This document shows, in pieces, positions 19,109 to 31,140 of a stretch of 64,000 nt of DNA. The position numbers and the translations under genes were made by a program. The DNA lies in contig OZ025849.1 in the NCBI GenBank assembly GCA_964019425.1, forward strand, positions 620,001 through 684,000, in the 5' to 3' direction. The notes beneath the pieces were generated by a model that was not told the origin of the DNA, made no database searches, and worked only from the letters and a program-made list of their open reading frames with translations. The DNA comes from Flectonema sp. DT1601 (Eukaryota; Euglenozoa; Diplonemea; Diplonemida; Diplonemidae). Position 1 is the first letter of the stretch. Every line of letters begins with the position of its first letter.

Positions 19109-22100
19109 CATGCGGAAAACAACCCAGCAGAACATCAGTTCTCACTCCCTCCAAAAGTCCCGAACCTAGAACCTAATATTGAAAGAACTTATGCTGACTT
19201 TAAGATAATTTCAGTAAATACAAGATCAATGAACACATCAATTGAACTCTTACGTCTTCTCGTATTTAACTATGAACCAGATGTGCTATTGATCCAAGAG
19301 ACATTTTTAACGAAGGGAAAGAAAACACCTGAAATTAATGAATATACGCCAAATAGGAAAGATAGAACTCTACCAAGGCAAGTTGGGAAACCTGTTAGAG
19401 GTGGTGGTCTATTGACATATGTTCATAACAAACATAAATTCAGTGAGATTGCGATCACACAAAGTGAATGCGACTCACTAGAAATATCAGCTGTGGAAAT
19501 ACATTGTGAAGAACCTTTGATTATCTATAATATTTACCGTCCACCATTACAAGTTATAAATGATACAAGGAGCCCAAATTACAATCTGGATTGCATTGAT
19601 CTGAAAGGAAATATGAAAAACAACATTGTCATAATGGGTGACTTTAATGCACATAATCACATGTGGGAAGATAAACCAATTGACGATATTAATGGTGATA
19701 TCATAACAGAATGGATAAGTGAAAACAATCTTGTGTGTTGGAATGAGCCATCAATCCCAACAAGGTTAGAGTCAATGACATCTCCAGACCTGACTCTGAC
19801 AAACACTAATATGAAAATAGAATCTTGGTCTACCCTTGGAACAGTAAACTCTGACCACTCACCAATGATGATTGTTATACACAACTCATGTAAAAATGTT
19901 GACTATCAAAAAGTTAGAAAAAGTGGCTTCAACTGGGCTAAAGCTGATTGGACTAACTTCAGTGATGACCTCGAAGTGGCCTCAGAAAGAATACAAAATA
20001 TTAAAATAAACGAAAGTAAAGCAAAAATATTTAAAAATGAAATATTAAAAGCAAAAAGCAAACACGTTCCGAGAATCTATGTGCGAAAACAAAGAGCAAG
20101 GAAATGGTGGAATTCTGAACTGATGGAGCAACTCCGTCATTTTGAGGAGAAACAAAAGGAAATAACTGATGACAGTGATTTAAATGACGAGAATATGTTG
20201 CTCTTAAAGAAACTTAATGAACAAATATGTGATAAAGTAAAAGAGTGTAGAGAAAGAAACATAGAAAAAAAAATCAAAGAATGTGTCACGGAAGATGGAT
20301 CTCCGGACGAAGGTGGCATCCTAAAGTATATGGATGATGTAAGGAAACTTGACGGACGGTGTGAAAGAGTAGAGATACCTTTCATACATGATACAAATAT
20401 GAACAAAATTCTCGACGACAAAGAAAAGGCAGATTTCTTCACTGATTTCTTCTCAAACATTGTTGGCAAAGATGTACAAACAAAATATAGACAAAACTTC
20501 AACATTAACATAAGAGATGACATAGTTCCGTTCACTCCTTCTGAGGTGATGACACAATTGGGAAGACTACATAGTACCAAATCTTCACCTGATGGGATGA
20601 ATGCCATACTGCTGCAGAACTTAAAACCAAAAATGCAAAAAATACTAGTAGATATATTAAATAACTCCTGGTTGAACATGGTCGTACCTAATGACTGGAA
20701 ACAGACTTATTGGGTACCGATTGCAAAAGCAGGAAAAGATCCCCACAACCCAGCTTCATACAGAATGATAGCTCTTACCCCAGCGATCGCTAAACTTATC
20801 GAAAAATTAATAAAGAACAGACTTGTGTATCATTTGGAGAAACACAACAATGGTGTTAAAAACCTGAGTCATAATCAAGCTGCTTATCGTAAGACGAGAT
20901 CGTGTAGGGAACAGATTCTGTACCTAATCGATATACTCAATGAGAATAGAATAAGAGGGAAAATTTCTGCGGTTGTATTCATGGATAAAGAAAGCCTTTG
21001 ATTCTGTCAACCACCTAAAATTACTCGAAAGAATGAAAAATATGTCAATACCTGAAATTTCTGCGGTTGTATTCATGGATATAAAGAAAGCCTTTGATTC
21101 TGTCAACCACCTAAAATTACTCGAAAGAATGAAAAATATGTCAATACCTGAATACTATATAAGATGGGTTGAAAGCTTTCTACACAAAAGGACTGCTGCA
21201 ACCATAATAAATAGCAAAGTTAGCAAGTACATAAAGCTCACTAATGGAGTCCCACAGGGAACAGTACTTGCTAGTATATTGTTTATCGTATACATTGATG
21301 AAATAACTGAAATAATAGAGAAAAAAGCGAACCTGTCACTCTATGCTGATGATATTGCGTTTGTGGTATCAGATGATAAATCTGCTGGCAACCTTGCGAA
21401 TAAAATACAAACCGCTTTCTCAGAAACGGAAGCACATCTGAATAACATTGACCTTGAGTTGGCAAGGGAAAAAACAAAACTTATGATAATTGATTCAAGT
21501 ACATCGCGTATTATAAAATGTAAGTATAAAATAAAATTTAAAGATAAATCGTACCTCGCAGAAACCGTCTCAGAAAGGTTTCTGGGTGTCCAAATAGACA
21601 ATGACCTATCGTTTTCTGATCATGTATCACGAATATGTAAAAGTGTGAATAAGAAGCTTCGCTTCCTAAAAATGCTGGCTGATAAGAGATGGGGATGTAC
21701 AAAGAATATCATCAGATTAGTTTACTTGATATACATCATACCTGTCTTTACTTACGCAATGGAGAGTTTGTACAGTACCATTGTACGAAATAGAAAGCTA
21801 ATGAGAAAGTTGAATACTCTGCATATGAAGGCAGCTCAAATAATAACAGGTGCTGACTACGGAACAAAATTTGAAAAAGTCTTGGAAGAATCCTGCATCG
21901 CCGAATTAAGTAGCTACTATCTTGTTGAAACAGCAAGATGGGCTGCAAAGATCGAACGACTGCGAACTTCTCCTTGTACCAAAAGATTGATGGAAAATCG
22001 AAGAATTAACTTTAAACATATGCAAACCTTGTGCTTTGCGGTAAAAACTTACAGTGACATTGGTCTCACAGACCTACCAGTAGAACATTATCCTCCCACA

Positions 22101-23078
22101 TACTTTCCTCCTTGGAAGGATTTTGCAGATATAGAAATTAACGAAAGTATTGGTGTAAAAAAGTGCGAAAATTTCAGTCAGAATCAGAAAATTTGTAAAG
22201 AATACATTAGAAAGTTGAAAGAAAAATATGAAAACAACATACTTGCGAAAATATACACCGACGGTTCTGTAAGTGAAGGGACCGGAGGATCATCTTTTGT
22301 GATTAAGTATAAAAACAAAGTTATAGAGGGAACGTACCCGGCAGGGAAACTGTGCTCTTCCTTTAGGTCGGAGTTGTTTGCAATTTATTACGCTCTCAAT
22401 GCAACACTGAAATCTTTTAAGGAAAAATCGAGAGAGGAACTAGAGAACAAGGCGGTTCTAATCCTATCGGACTCACAGAGTGCTTTATCTGAGCTAAAGA
22501 GAGGCCACTTCTACCAAAAAACTGAATTGGGTCTTAAGTGCTGGATTCTTTTAGACTTGCTATGTGGATTAGGGCTCAAAGTTAATCTGTCCCATATATT
22601 CTCACATTGCGGTATAGAAGGAAATGAGAGAGCTGATGCTCTGGCTGCGGAAGCGGTTAAAATGGAGCAAAACAATGTAAAAGTGGACTACAAAACTGTC
22701 ACAACAAAAATGAAATATTTACATACAAAGGTAATGATTGGAAAGAAGGAATCATTTCCGGAGAAATTCAACAGGGAAATGGAAATACTAATATCACAAA
22801 TAAGAATGGGTAAGGCATGCTTTACTACAAAACAAATTGATAACCGATATAGAAATGGATTGTGTCTCTGCTGTGAAGTGGAGGACACAGTGCAACACTT
22901 TGTTTGTGAATGTCCAGCATTCTACAAAGAAAGAAAAATGAATTTAGACTCGCTTATATTAACAGAAGACGAGTTAATAGAACAGTCTAATGACTTTGAT
23001 GGCATGGTAATGCTATTAAAATATCTATGTGACGTAGGGGATGGACAAGTCCAGAGGACAAAACTAAAAAGAACTTAA
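19109..23078 (+). CDS. LINE-1 ORF2: APE endonuclease, reverse transcriptase, RNase H, CCHC (frame broken once)
   Basis: The frame is open directly after the ORF1 TGA and contains no ATG before 19229. FKIISVNTRS (19198-19227) is the first APE strand, with its essential Asn, so starting at 19229 would remove it. APE: VLLIQETFL, IMGDFNAHNHMW, NSDHSPMM. RT: NPASYRMIALT, AVVFMDIKKAFDSVNH (motif A), NGVPQGTVLASILF (B), LYADDIAFVV (C). RNase H: KIYTDGSVSEGTGG, SFRSELFAIYYAL, ILSDSQSALSEL, CGIEGNERADALA; all four acidic sites are present. CCHC: CLCCEVEDTVQHFVCEC. A near-perfect tandem duplication (20961-21150) shifts the frame inside motif A; the second half (20973-23078) is intact. Confidence 0.8.
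20961..21150 (+). repeat. tandem duplication inside LINE-1 reverse transcriptase motif A
   Basis: Unit 1 (20961-21054, 94 nt) and unit 2 (21055-21150, 96 nt) both begin AAATTTCTGCGGTTGTATTC and end at ATACCTG. They differ by GGATAAAG in unit 1 against GGATATAAAG in unit 2. The 2-nt difference makes the duplication frame-shifting. Confidence 0.95.
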
Positions 23079-23559
23079 ACTCGTATGGAACACTGTAATT
23101 TGTACACAATCAAAGTGAAAATTTTCTGATGCAAGCAAGGAGCTGATGGATGCTGATTCATGCTGCACGACAAGGTTCAATGATTGAGTCAGAAGATGGG
23201 TTCATGCGAAGAAATGCTGATGATGGAGCTGACAGTTGTTGATGAGGGGAAAAAATATTAGGCGTAGATGTAATTTAGATGTACTCTCTGAGGATTTAGA
23301 AACATGTCAACAACTCAAAGAATAAGGTTTATTGAGTAACCTGTCAAACCATGCTGTTGTAACTATTATGCTGATTAATTTATTATATTTTTACGTAACT
23401 CTTGCTGCACATTAGACTAATCTAGCTCAGTCTTATGTTTCTCTATTGTATTCCTTTCTATTTATGAACGAACCTTTTGGGGTCAACTTACCCCGCTCAT
23501 TAACAGGATATCGAGTGAACAGAGAATTACCCTCTCTGAATCACAACGTATCCAGTATC

Positions 23560-23591
<32 letters not shown>

Positions 23592-23595
23592 CAAT

Positions 23596-23609
23596 ATCAA
23601 GTTTTATTT
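23596..23609 (+). repeat. target-site duplication, left copy, of LINE-2 copy A
   Basis: ATCAAGTTTTATTT, repeated at 26206-26219 directly after the (AAT)-rich tail of the element. Confidence 0.8.
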
Positions 23610-26205
23610 TATTGCTGGTCAATGCGCTTCATGGTGCGAGAAAAGGTGGTAAGAGTTCAATACTGCTCTCTTTCGACTTCACTGAGGCATTTGATAGGAT
23701 AAATCATGTTAAACTGATTGCTAAAATGGTGGCGATGGGGATTCCTTCACCATTCATCGGATGGGTCGCTAACTTTCTGACGCGAAGGAAGGCAAAGGTT
23801 AGTGTCAATGGCAATCTGAGCGCATACAGAACTGTGACGAAAGGTGTTCCGCAAGGGTCGATTGTTGGGCCTCTCCTTTATCTGATATATGTCGACGACC
23901 TGGCTAAGAAACTTGAGAAGACTGGATGTGTTTCAGCACTCTACGCAGACGACACAGCTTGTGTGGTCTCGAATAAGGATTTTAAAGTAACTTACCGGAT
24001 GGCGCAATTAGTCCTTGGGTTAGTAGATCGTTGGTGCAAAGATAATGACATGGCACTGTCGGTTTCGAAGACCTGCGGGATGCCGGTGGATTGTCCTAGG
24101 AATATGTATTGGAGACTGGGATTCCCCAGAACGTCAGGAGAGAACCTCTTTCGGATCAGTAGGGAGGAACTGGCTGGGATGATTCGGTCAAATGAAGAAG
24201 GTAGGCCATTACTTGGAAATGGGGCGATGATCCTCAAGCTGGGTGACACGGAGGTTACGAAGGCAAGTGAACTTCTAGAACTGATGCCAGTGGGACCGGA
24301 TCCGACCTGGGTGAAGTTGCTGACTGCCGTACTCATGCCGATGGTGGATAGTGTAAAGTACTTGGGTGTCCATATTGACGATGACCTTACATATGGTACA
24401 CAAGTGGATAAACTAATGGATGAGACGAGGAAGGGACTTGTACTGCTTCGAAAGTTGGAGCAATTCAACTTTGATTTCAAAACGCTGAACATGATCAAGA
24501 ACTTATACATCCTCTCAAGGATTCTGTATGGGCTTGAGAGCTATGGACCTTTCTTGACAGATGAACAGCTAAAACCTATTGACCTGAATCTGAGGAAGAT
24601 AGCTAGAAAGATCACCGGCTGCGGCTTCAACACAAGGTCCCTTCCGTTACTGTGGGAGGCGAACATACTCCCGATGAGACTGCAGATTGAGAAGCAAGCC
24701 AGGATTGCTTTATTTAGGTATCGGTCACTGGATTGGGTTCCTTCTACGAAGGGAATCGCTAGTGGAACTTGGAGTTCAACTTTACCGGCCGAGGACCGAA
24801 ATATGGAGATCCAGGGGATTGTCATGCCTGACAGCATCGAGCCATGGATAGATGTTCCGAACCTGGAGATATCTTGTGGATATGGACATTCGAAGACCGG
24901 TGTTGCTGAAGTGGACAAGGCTAAGTTCGAGGAGTACTGCAGCGAACTTAGGCCATGTACCTCGTCCATTTTTGTTGACGGATCCCACGACCCTGTCAAC
25001 TACACGGCAGGCGCAGCGGCAGTGCAGATCACGCCGTGTGAACGGACCATGGCATCGAGACTTGTTGCAACGGAAAGTAGTTATAAAGCTGAACAGGTAA
25101 CTCTGAAGCTGTTAATAAGTGAATTTGGAAAAGCAACCTCTGTCTTGGGTCCCAGATCTGGAATCACGAGAGTCTTCAGTGATTCTAAATCCAATCTGGA
25201 TGAGCTGCGTGGTGGAATTGCGGCTCAGAGGAAGCTGAACTCTCTCTCGATACTAGAAGGGATAAGAAAATTAGACTCATTCGTACACCTTCAATTCATC
25301 CCAGCTCACGTGGGAATTGAACCGCATGACAAGGCAGATGAACTGGCGAAAAAGATTTCAAAAGATGTTAAGAGCAAGCCGGTGTCAACGACTATGGACT
25401 TCTTCGCACATAAGTCAAGGATAGTGAGGGAAGCTAACAGAAAGCTGTTTGGTAAGATTATGGAGGGTTCAACAAGGGCGAAACCACCGATCAAACGGGT
25501 GATGCTTAGGCAGTATCTTGATGCTACCGGAGGCCTGAGAGCGGCTCGATACCCCAAGGACATGCTGAGAGAATCAGAGATAAGGATAGCCAGGTTCAGA
25601 ACGGGCTCTCACCCCCTGCTCAGGGTAAATGAACTACCGATAAAGTGCCCCTTCTGCAAAAGAACAGACTCTTCTGCCAGACATCTAATAATTGATTGCG
25701 AGGATGGTGACGTGGTCCGCATTAGAGAAGGAACAATAAGATCAAACATTCAGGAAGCGAGAATCTCCGAGACCAAACTAAATCTTTCAATAATGTTTGC
25801 GACGAGAAATCTTCACGCCCTAGCCGGCTACTTATGGCATTTGGAACAACGAACAGGCTTATCAAACTGTTAACTGATTGGTAGTTGCTAATTCATTAGT
25901 ATCATTCTCCCTTATCACACTCCTTAACCATCTCCTAATTTCTCTGAGGACATCCGCAGAGCTTCATGGCTCGTAGGTAACCCAGTGGTCTTTGGCCACC
26001 GTCCCTGTACTGATCCTTCGCTTTATATTAACTGTGTCTTGAGATTCCTATCCGGGGAAGTCCTCCAACGGACTCAGGACAGTTGCGCTTGTTTTTACTT
26101 ATATACTTTATCAAAAAATAAGAAGGGCAAGAATGCTCAGAATGAAGAAAAATAAAGTGGAAAGACAGGGGGGATGTGACTAAATAAAATAATAATAATA
26201 AAATA
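23610..26205 (+). mobile_element. LINE-2 copy A: 5'-truncated non-LTR retrotransposon
   Basis: Homology to LINE-2 copy C begins at ~23613 and runs through the 3' UTR to an AAT-rich tail (~26179-26205). The insertion is flanked by a 14-bp target-site duplication and sits 22 bp after the LINE-1 poly(A), so it inserted into the LINE-1 3' flank. The truncation falls in the reverse transcriptase just before motif A. The remaining frame is open throughout, which indicates recent insertion. Confidence 0.9.
23613..25873 (+). CDS. LINE-2 copy A: ORF2 C-terminal part (RT, RNase H, zinc finger)
   Basis: About 752 codons remain, and no native start lies in the fragment. RT: LLSFDFTEAFDRINH (motif A), KGVPQGSIVGPLLYLIYVDD (B), LYADDTACVV (C). 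RNase H: SSIFVDGSHDPVNYTAG, ESSYKAEQ, RVFSDSKSNLDEL, AHVGIEPHDKADELAKK. C-terminus: CPFCKRTDSSARHLIIDC, a CCHC finger. Codon use is GC-richer than in LINE-1, which supports a distinct family. Without its 5' end and promoter it is probably dead, although its open frame is undamaged. Confidence 0.85.
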
Positions 26206-26219
26206 ATCAAGTTTTATTT
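26206..26219 (+). repeat. target-site duplication, right copy, of LINE-2 copy A
   Basis: ATCAAGTTTTATTT, identical to 23596-23609. Confidence 0.8.
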
Positions 26220-26492
26220 ATTATCAAGTTTTTCTCTTCTTCTTCAGAAAAAGAAAAAAAAGGAAGTTTTCCTTTTTCTTCTTTTTTTTTTAGTCCCCCC
26301 TGTCTTCGTCCGAGATGTGTATGCAGCTAAGTTAGAAACATTTATTATAATGTAAAGTATTTACGTCAATCGCAGAGTGTATACCTACACTAACATTACC
26401 TTTAGTCACTGTATCTCAGAACTAATGTTAAATTATCGTTATGTTGTCTATGATACAAAACATTTGTATTTTACGTACAAACTCGAACAGTT
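26220..26492. other. spacer between convergent LINE-2 copies, with another LINE 3'-end remnant
   Basis: No gene is present. On the minus strand, GAAGACAGGGGGGACT followed by an A-rich tract (complement of ~26277-26306) resembles the last bases of LINE-2 (AAAGACAGGGGGGATG). A third, diverged 3' terminus may therefore lie here, with unrelated AT-rich sequence behind it (26310-26490). Confidence 0.4.
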
Positions 26493-27137
26493 AACCCCCC
26501 TGTCTTTCTACTTTGTTTTTATTCTTTCTGAGCATACTCGCTCTTCTTATTTTTTAACTAAGTAAATAAGCAACAACGAGTGCAACTGTTGTGAGTCCGT
26601 TGGAGGACTTCCCCGGATAGGAAGCTCACGACACTGTAAGTACAAAGCGAATGATCAATACGGAGACGGTGCCAAAGACCACTGGGTTACCTGCGAGCTA
26701 TGAAGCTCTACGGATGTCCTCAGAGAGTTATTAGGAGATGAATTAGGAGTGATGTATGAGTATGATATACTAAAAAGATAGTAACTTCTGATAACAGCTT
26801 GTTGCCGTCCATTGTTCTAAATGCCATATGAAGCCAGCGAGGGAATGTAAGTTCCTCGTAGCGAACATAAATAGCAGGCTGTGTTCCTTCTTTGAAATCT
26901 TCGCTTCTTCCATGACAGATCCAATTGTTCCATTTCTGATGCGTACCAGAGCAGAGTCCATGCAGTTAAACATCAAGTGTCTAGGTGATGAGTCCGTCCG
27001 TCTACAAAAGGGGCACTTCAGTTGTACGCCTTTGTCTCTCAGCAAGGGGTGTGAACCCGTTCTGAATTGTGCAATTCTTACTTCCGAAGCCCTCAGCATG
27101 TCTTTCGGATATCTAGCAGTTCTCAATCCTTTTATTT
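26493..27137 (-). mobile_element. LINE-2 copy B: diverged 3' fragment
   Basis: The minus strand carries the last ~118 codons of the LINE-2 ORF2 frame (27126-26770: ARYPKDMLRASEVRIAQFRT, CPFCRRTDSSPRHLMFNC) and then a 3' UTR that ends in GTAGAAAGACAGGGGGG. At protein level it is clearly more diverged from copies A and C than these are from each other, so it is older or another subfamily. Confidence 0.85.
26770..27126 (-). pseudogene. LINE-2 copy B: ORF2 C-terminal remnant
   Basis: This 118-codon remnant includes the CCHC finger and the terminal motif FATRNLHSLAGFIWHLEQ (copy A has FATRNLHALAGYLWHLEQ). It is truncated at its 5' end. It cannot encode a functional enzyme. Confidence 0.8.
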
Positions 27138-27192
27138 AACCTCGTCCATTTTTGTTGACGGATCCCACGATCCTGTCAACTACACAGCAGGC
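27138..27192 (+). repeat. inverted fragment of LINE-2 RNase H wedged between copies B and C
   Basis: Sense-orientation sequence CTCGTCCATTTTTGTTGACG... matches ~24959-25013 of copy A (RNase H first strand, FVDGSHDP) with few changes. It is opposite in orientation to copies B and C, which flank it directly. Confidence 0.85.
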
Positions 27193-27285
27193 GTAAGCTC
27201 TGCGGATGTCCTCAGAGAAATTAGGAGATGATTAAGGAGTGTGATAAGGGAGAATGATACTAATGAATTAGCAAACACCAATCAG

Positions 27286-30200
27286 TTAACAGTTTGATAA
27301 GCCTGTCCGTTGTTCCAAATGCCATAAGTAGCCGGCTAGGGCGTGAAGATTTCTCGTCGCAAACATTATTGAAAGATTTAGTTTGGTCTCGGAGATTCTC
27401 GCTTCCTGAATGTTTGATCTAATTGTTCCTTCTCTAATGCGGACCACGTCACCATCCTCGCAATCAAATATTAGATGTCTGGCAGTAGAGTCTGTTCTTT
27501 TGCAGAAGGGGCACTTTATCGGTAGTTCATTTACCCTGAGCAGGGGGTGAGAGCCCGTTCTGAACCTGGCTATCCTTATCTCTGATTCTCTCAGCATGTC
27601 CTTGGGGTATCGAGCCGCTCTCAGGCCTCCGGTAGCATCAAGATACTGCCTAAGCATCACCCGTTTGATCGGTGGTTTCGCCCTTGTTGAACCCTCCATA
27701 ATCTTACCAAACAGCTTTCTGTTAGCTTCCCTCACTATCCTTGACTTATGTGCGAAGAAGTCCATAGTCGTTGACACCGGCTTGCTCTTAACATCTTTCG
27801 AAATCTTTTTCGCCAGTTCATCTGCCTTGTCATGCGGTTCAATTCCCACATGAGCTGGGATGAATTGAAGGTGTACGAATGAGTCTAATTTTCTTATCCC
27901 TTCTAGTATTGAGAGAGAGTTCAGCTTCCTCTGAGCCGCAATTCCACCACGCAGCTCATCCAGATTGGATTTAGAATCACTGAAGACTCTCGTGATTCCA
28001 GATCTGGGACCCAAGACAGAGGTTGCTTTTCCAAATTCACTTATTAATAGCTTCGGAGTTACCTGTTCAGCTTTATAACTACTTTCCGTTGCAACAAGTC
28101 TCGATGCCATGGTCCGTTCACACGGCGTGATCTGCACTGCCGCTGCGCCTGCCGTGTAGTTGACAGGGTCGTGGGATCCGTCAACAAAAATGGACGAGGT
28201 ACAAGGCCTAAGTTCGCTGCAGTACTCCTCGAACTTAGCCTTGTCTACCTCAGCAACACCGGTCTTCGAATGTCCATATCCACAAGATATCTCCAGGTTC
28301 GGAACATCTATCCATGGCTCGATGCTGTCAGGCATGACAATCCCCTGGATCTTCATATTACGGTCTTCAGCTGGTAAAGTTGAACTCCAAGTTCCACTAG
28401 CGATTCTCTTCGTAGAAGGAACCCAATCCAGTGACCGATACCTGAATAAAGCAATTCTGGCTTGCTTCTCAATCTGCAGTCTCATCTGGAGTATGTTCGC
28501 CTCCCACAGTAACGGAAGGGACCTTGTGTTGAAGCCGCAGCCTGTGATTTTTCTAGCTATCTTCCTCAGATTCAGGTCAATAGGTTTTAGCTGTTCATCT
28601 GTCAAGAAAGGTCCATAGCTTTCAAGCCCATACAGAATCCTTGAGAGGATGTATAAGTTCTTGATCATGTTCAGCGTTTTGAAATCAAAGTTGAATAGCT
28701 CCAACTTTCGAAGCAGAACAAGTCCCTTCCTCGTCTCATCCAGTAGTTTATCCACTCGTGTACCATATGTAAGGTCATCGTCAATATGGACACCCAAGTA
28801 CTTTACACTATCCACCATTGGCATGAGTACTGCAGTCAGCAACTTCACCCAGGTCGGATCCGGTCCCACTGGCATCAATTCAAGAAGTTCACTTGCCTTC
28901 GTAACCTCTGTATCACCCAGCTTGAGGATCATCGCCCCATTTCCAAGTAATGGCCTACCTTCTTCATTTGACATAATCATCCCAGCCAGTTCCTCCCTAC
29001 TGATCCGAAAGAAGTTCTCTCCTGACGTTCTGGGGAATCCCAGCCTCCAATACATATTCCTAGGACAGTCCACCGGCATCCCGCAGGTCTTCGAAACCGA
29101 CAGTGCCATGTCATTATCTTTGCACCAACGATCTACTAACCCAAGGACTAATTGCGCCATCCGGTAAGTTACTTTAAAATCCTTATTCGAAACCACACAA
29201 GCTGTGTCGTCTGCGTAGAGTGCTGAAACACATCCAGTCTTCTCAAGTTTCTTAGCCAGGTCGTCGACATATATCATAAAGGAGAGGCCCAACAATCGAC
29301 CCTTGCGGAACACCTTTCGTCACAGTTCTGTATGCGCTCAGATTGCCATTGACACTAACCTTTGCCTTCCTTCGCGTCAGAAAGTTAGCGACCCATCCGA
29401 TGAATGGTGAAGGAATCCCCATCGCCACCATTTTAGCAATCAGTTTAACATGATTTATCCTATCAAATGCCTCAGTGAAGTCGAAAGAGAGCAGTATTGA
29501 ACTCTTACCACCTTTTCTCGCACCATGAAGCGCATTGACCAGCAGTGAGATTTGCTCGCAAGTATTCCTACCCCTTCTGAAACCTGCCTGAATGGAGGAC
29601 AAGGCATTATTTGACGTCAACCAATACATCAGCCTGTCGTAAATTATCCGTTCAAGCATTTTGCCGACTACAGATGTCAACGTGATCGGTCTGTAGCTGG
29701 ATAGCTTTTCTTTGGGTTTACCCGGTTTAATCATACCCTCTTTCCAAACCTTCGGTACCTTAGCCGCGAGCCAGGAGTCGTTAAACACCGATAAGAGAAA
29801 CCTCCTTCCGGTGGCAGAAAGGTTCTTGAGCATCGCCCCGTGGGTTCCATCAGGACCAGGAGCCTTTCCCGCCTTTATTTTCTTGATTGCACGCTCAAGC
29901 TCAGACATTACTAGAGGTCCACAAACACCCACGTAATCATTCGGCTTCAGCTTAGGGGATTTCAATCGTTTCCTGACAGAGGTCTTAACGAATTGCTCAA
30001 GGAATTTAATAGGGAGTTGGTCCTCACTGAATTCAGGGATTTGAATCTCCTGACCCCCATCGGCATCCAGGTCTTTAATTTTCTTAAAAGCAAACGCAAA
30101 TCCTTCACCCTGAGCCAATTTCTCGGCAACGAATTTTCCCTTCGCTTGTTTGGTCTCCGGAGTCGAGGCATTCCACATTCTCCTCCTCTTACCCTGGATC

Positions 30201-31140
30201 CTAAGCCGTCTTCGGATGTTTTTCTTCGCAACATGAAGCAGGATACGGTTAAATGTTGCCGCCCTGATGCCCACCTTCGGCATACTGTTCACCTTGCTTA
30301 GTCGGTAGTCCAGACGGTAATCCAAATCAAGACGGAACGAAAGCCAATCAGCTGTATTGAAGTCCCAGACCGACTTTTTCGAGGCTTGGTTGTTCACCGT
30401 CTCCAGAGGTGAGAACGTATCAAAGACAGCAGCAAGTGGTAAGTGATCAGATCCATGTTCGGTACCATCACCAATAAGCCCGAAGTGTAACAATTGTAAT
30501 TCCTCATGGTGGAGAATAACATCCGGCGAAGTCCCATGTCTCGGCAACGTTGCAAATCTCGGATCGTTTGCTATCAGGAGATTATTCGATTGGCTCCAGC
30601 CCAGGAGTTGGCATCCCTTCGTGTCCGTTTTCTTCGACCAGAGTTTGTGATGAGCGTTGAGGTCTCCAGCTATTATGAATCTTTCGTCACTCCTCAGAGG
30701 GAATAGATCGAAGTCTATCTTGGTGGCGAGTATATATTGAGAATATTTACCTCATCATTGATTCTAACACCCAATGTTTCTACAATTCCTCTTGCCACTG
30801 GGATACTAACTTCATAGCATGCGTGCTGAATACCTCTCTTTACCATAGTGATGATTCCACCACCTCTACCCGGTCTATCTCTTCTATACGTTATATAGTT
30901 CCAGTGGAAGAGAGGTTTTCGTACTGAGGTCTCCTGGAGGCATAATACGTCGGGACAATACTTGCTCAGGATGTAGCCAATGAACTCCTCCCTTCCATTA
31001 ATTGTTCTGCAGTTCCAGCTTATGACTTTCAGCTCCGAGGAGGGTCCATCCTGCCGGCGTCTTGGTCCAGGGTTCCTTTCAACGTCACCAGCCAACAGTA
31101 GTAGACGCCTACGCGTTTCCGCCCAGTCCCGTCCATCATG
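27286..31140 (-). pseudogene. LINE-2 copy C ORF2 (2A, APE, RT, RNase H, CCHC), two frameshifts
   Basis: The reading direction is from 31140 down. The frame opens right after the ORF1 TGA with HDGRDWAETRRRLLLL, then the 2A motif AGDVERNPGP. The APE domain follows (KVISWNCRTINGREEF, LCLQETSV, AGDLNAHHKLW, GSDHLPLAAVF). The linker contains basic residues, and then comes RT (SSYRPITLTSVVGKMLERII, LLSFDFTEAFDRINH, YADDTACVV), followed by RNase H and a CCHC finger as in copy A. There is no ATG between the TGA and the endonuclease. Frames change at ~30715 and ~29283. It is a dead copy, but it preserves the family's domain plan. Confidence 0.85.
31063..31095 (-). other. 2A (StopGo) ribosome-skipping motif of LINE-2 copy C
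   Basis: L-A-G-D-V-E-R-N-P-G-P, preceded by R-L-L-L. This fits the D-(V/I)-E-x-N-P-G-P consensus with the usual leucine-rich lead-in. Such motifs make the ribosome skip the Gly-Pro bond and are known at the N-terminus of trypanosome L1Tc/ingi LINEs. Confidence 0.85.

Larger units (their letters stand above)
18000..23587 (+). mobile_element. LINE-1: near full-length non-LTR retrotransposon (ingi/jockey-like, with RNase H)
   Basis: This 5.6-kb element begins with a spliced-leader remnant and has a 16-nt leader. ORF1 and ORF2 lie in one frame, separated by a TGA. A ~480-nt 3' UTR follows, then a 28-nt poly(A) run (23560-23587). ORF2 carries APE endonuclease, reverse transcriptase, RNase H and a C-terminal CCHC, the order seen in ingi/I-type elements. 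The one obvious defect is a tandem duplication with a 2-nt difference in reverse-transcriptase motif A. No convincing target-site duplication is seen because both flanks are simple T/A tracts. It lies 55 bp upstream of the tRNA-Thr gene. Confidence 0.85.
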
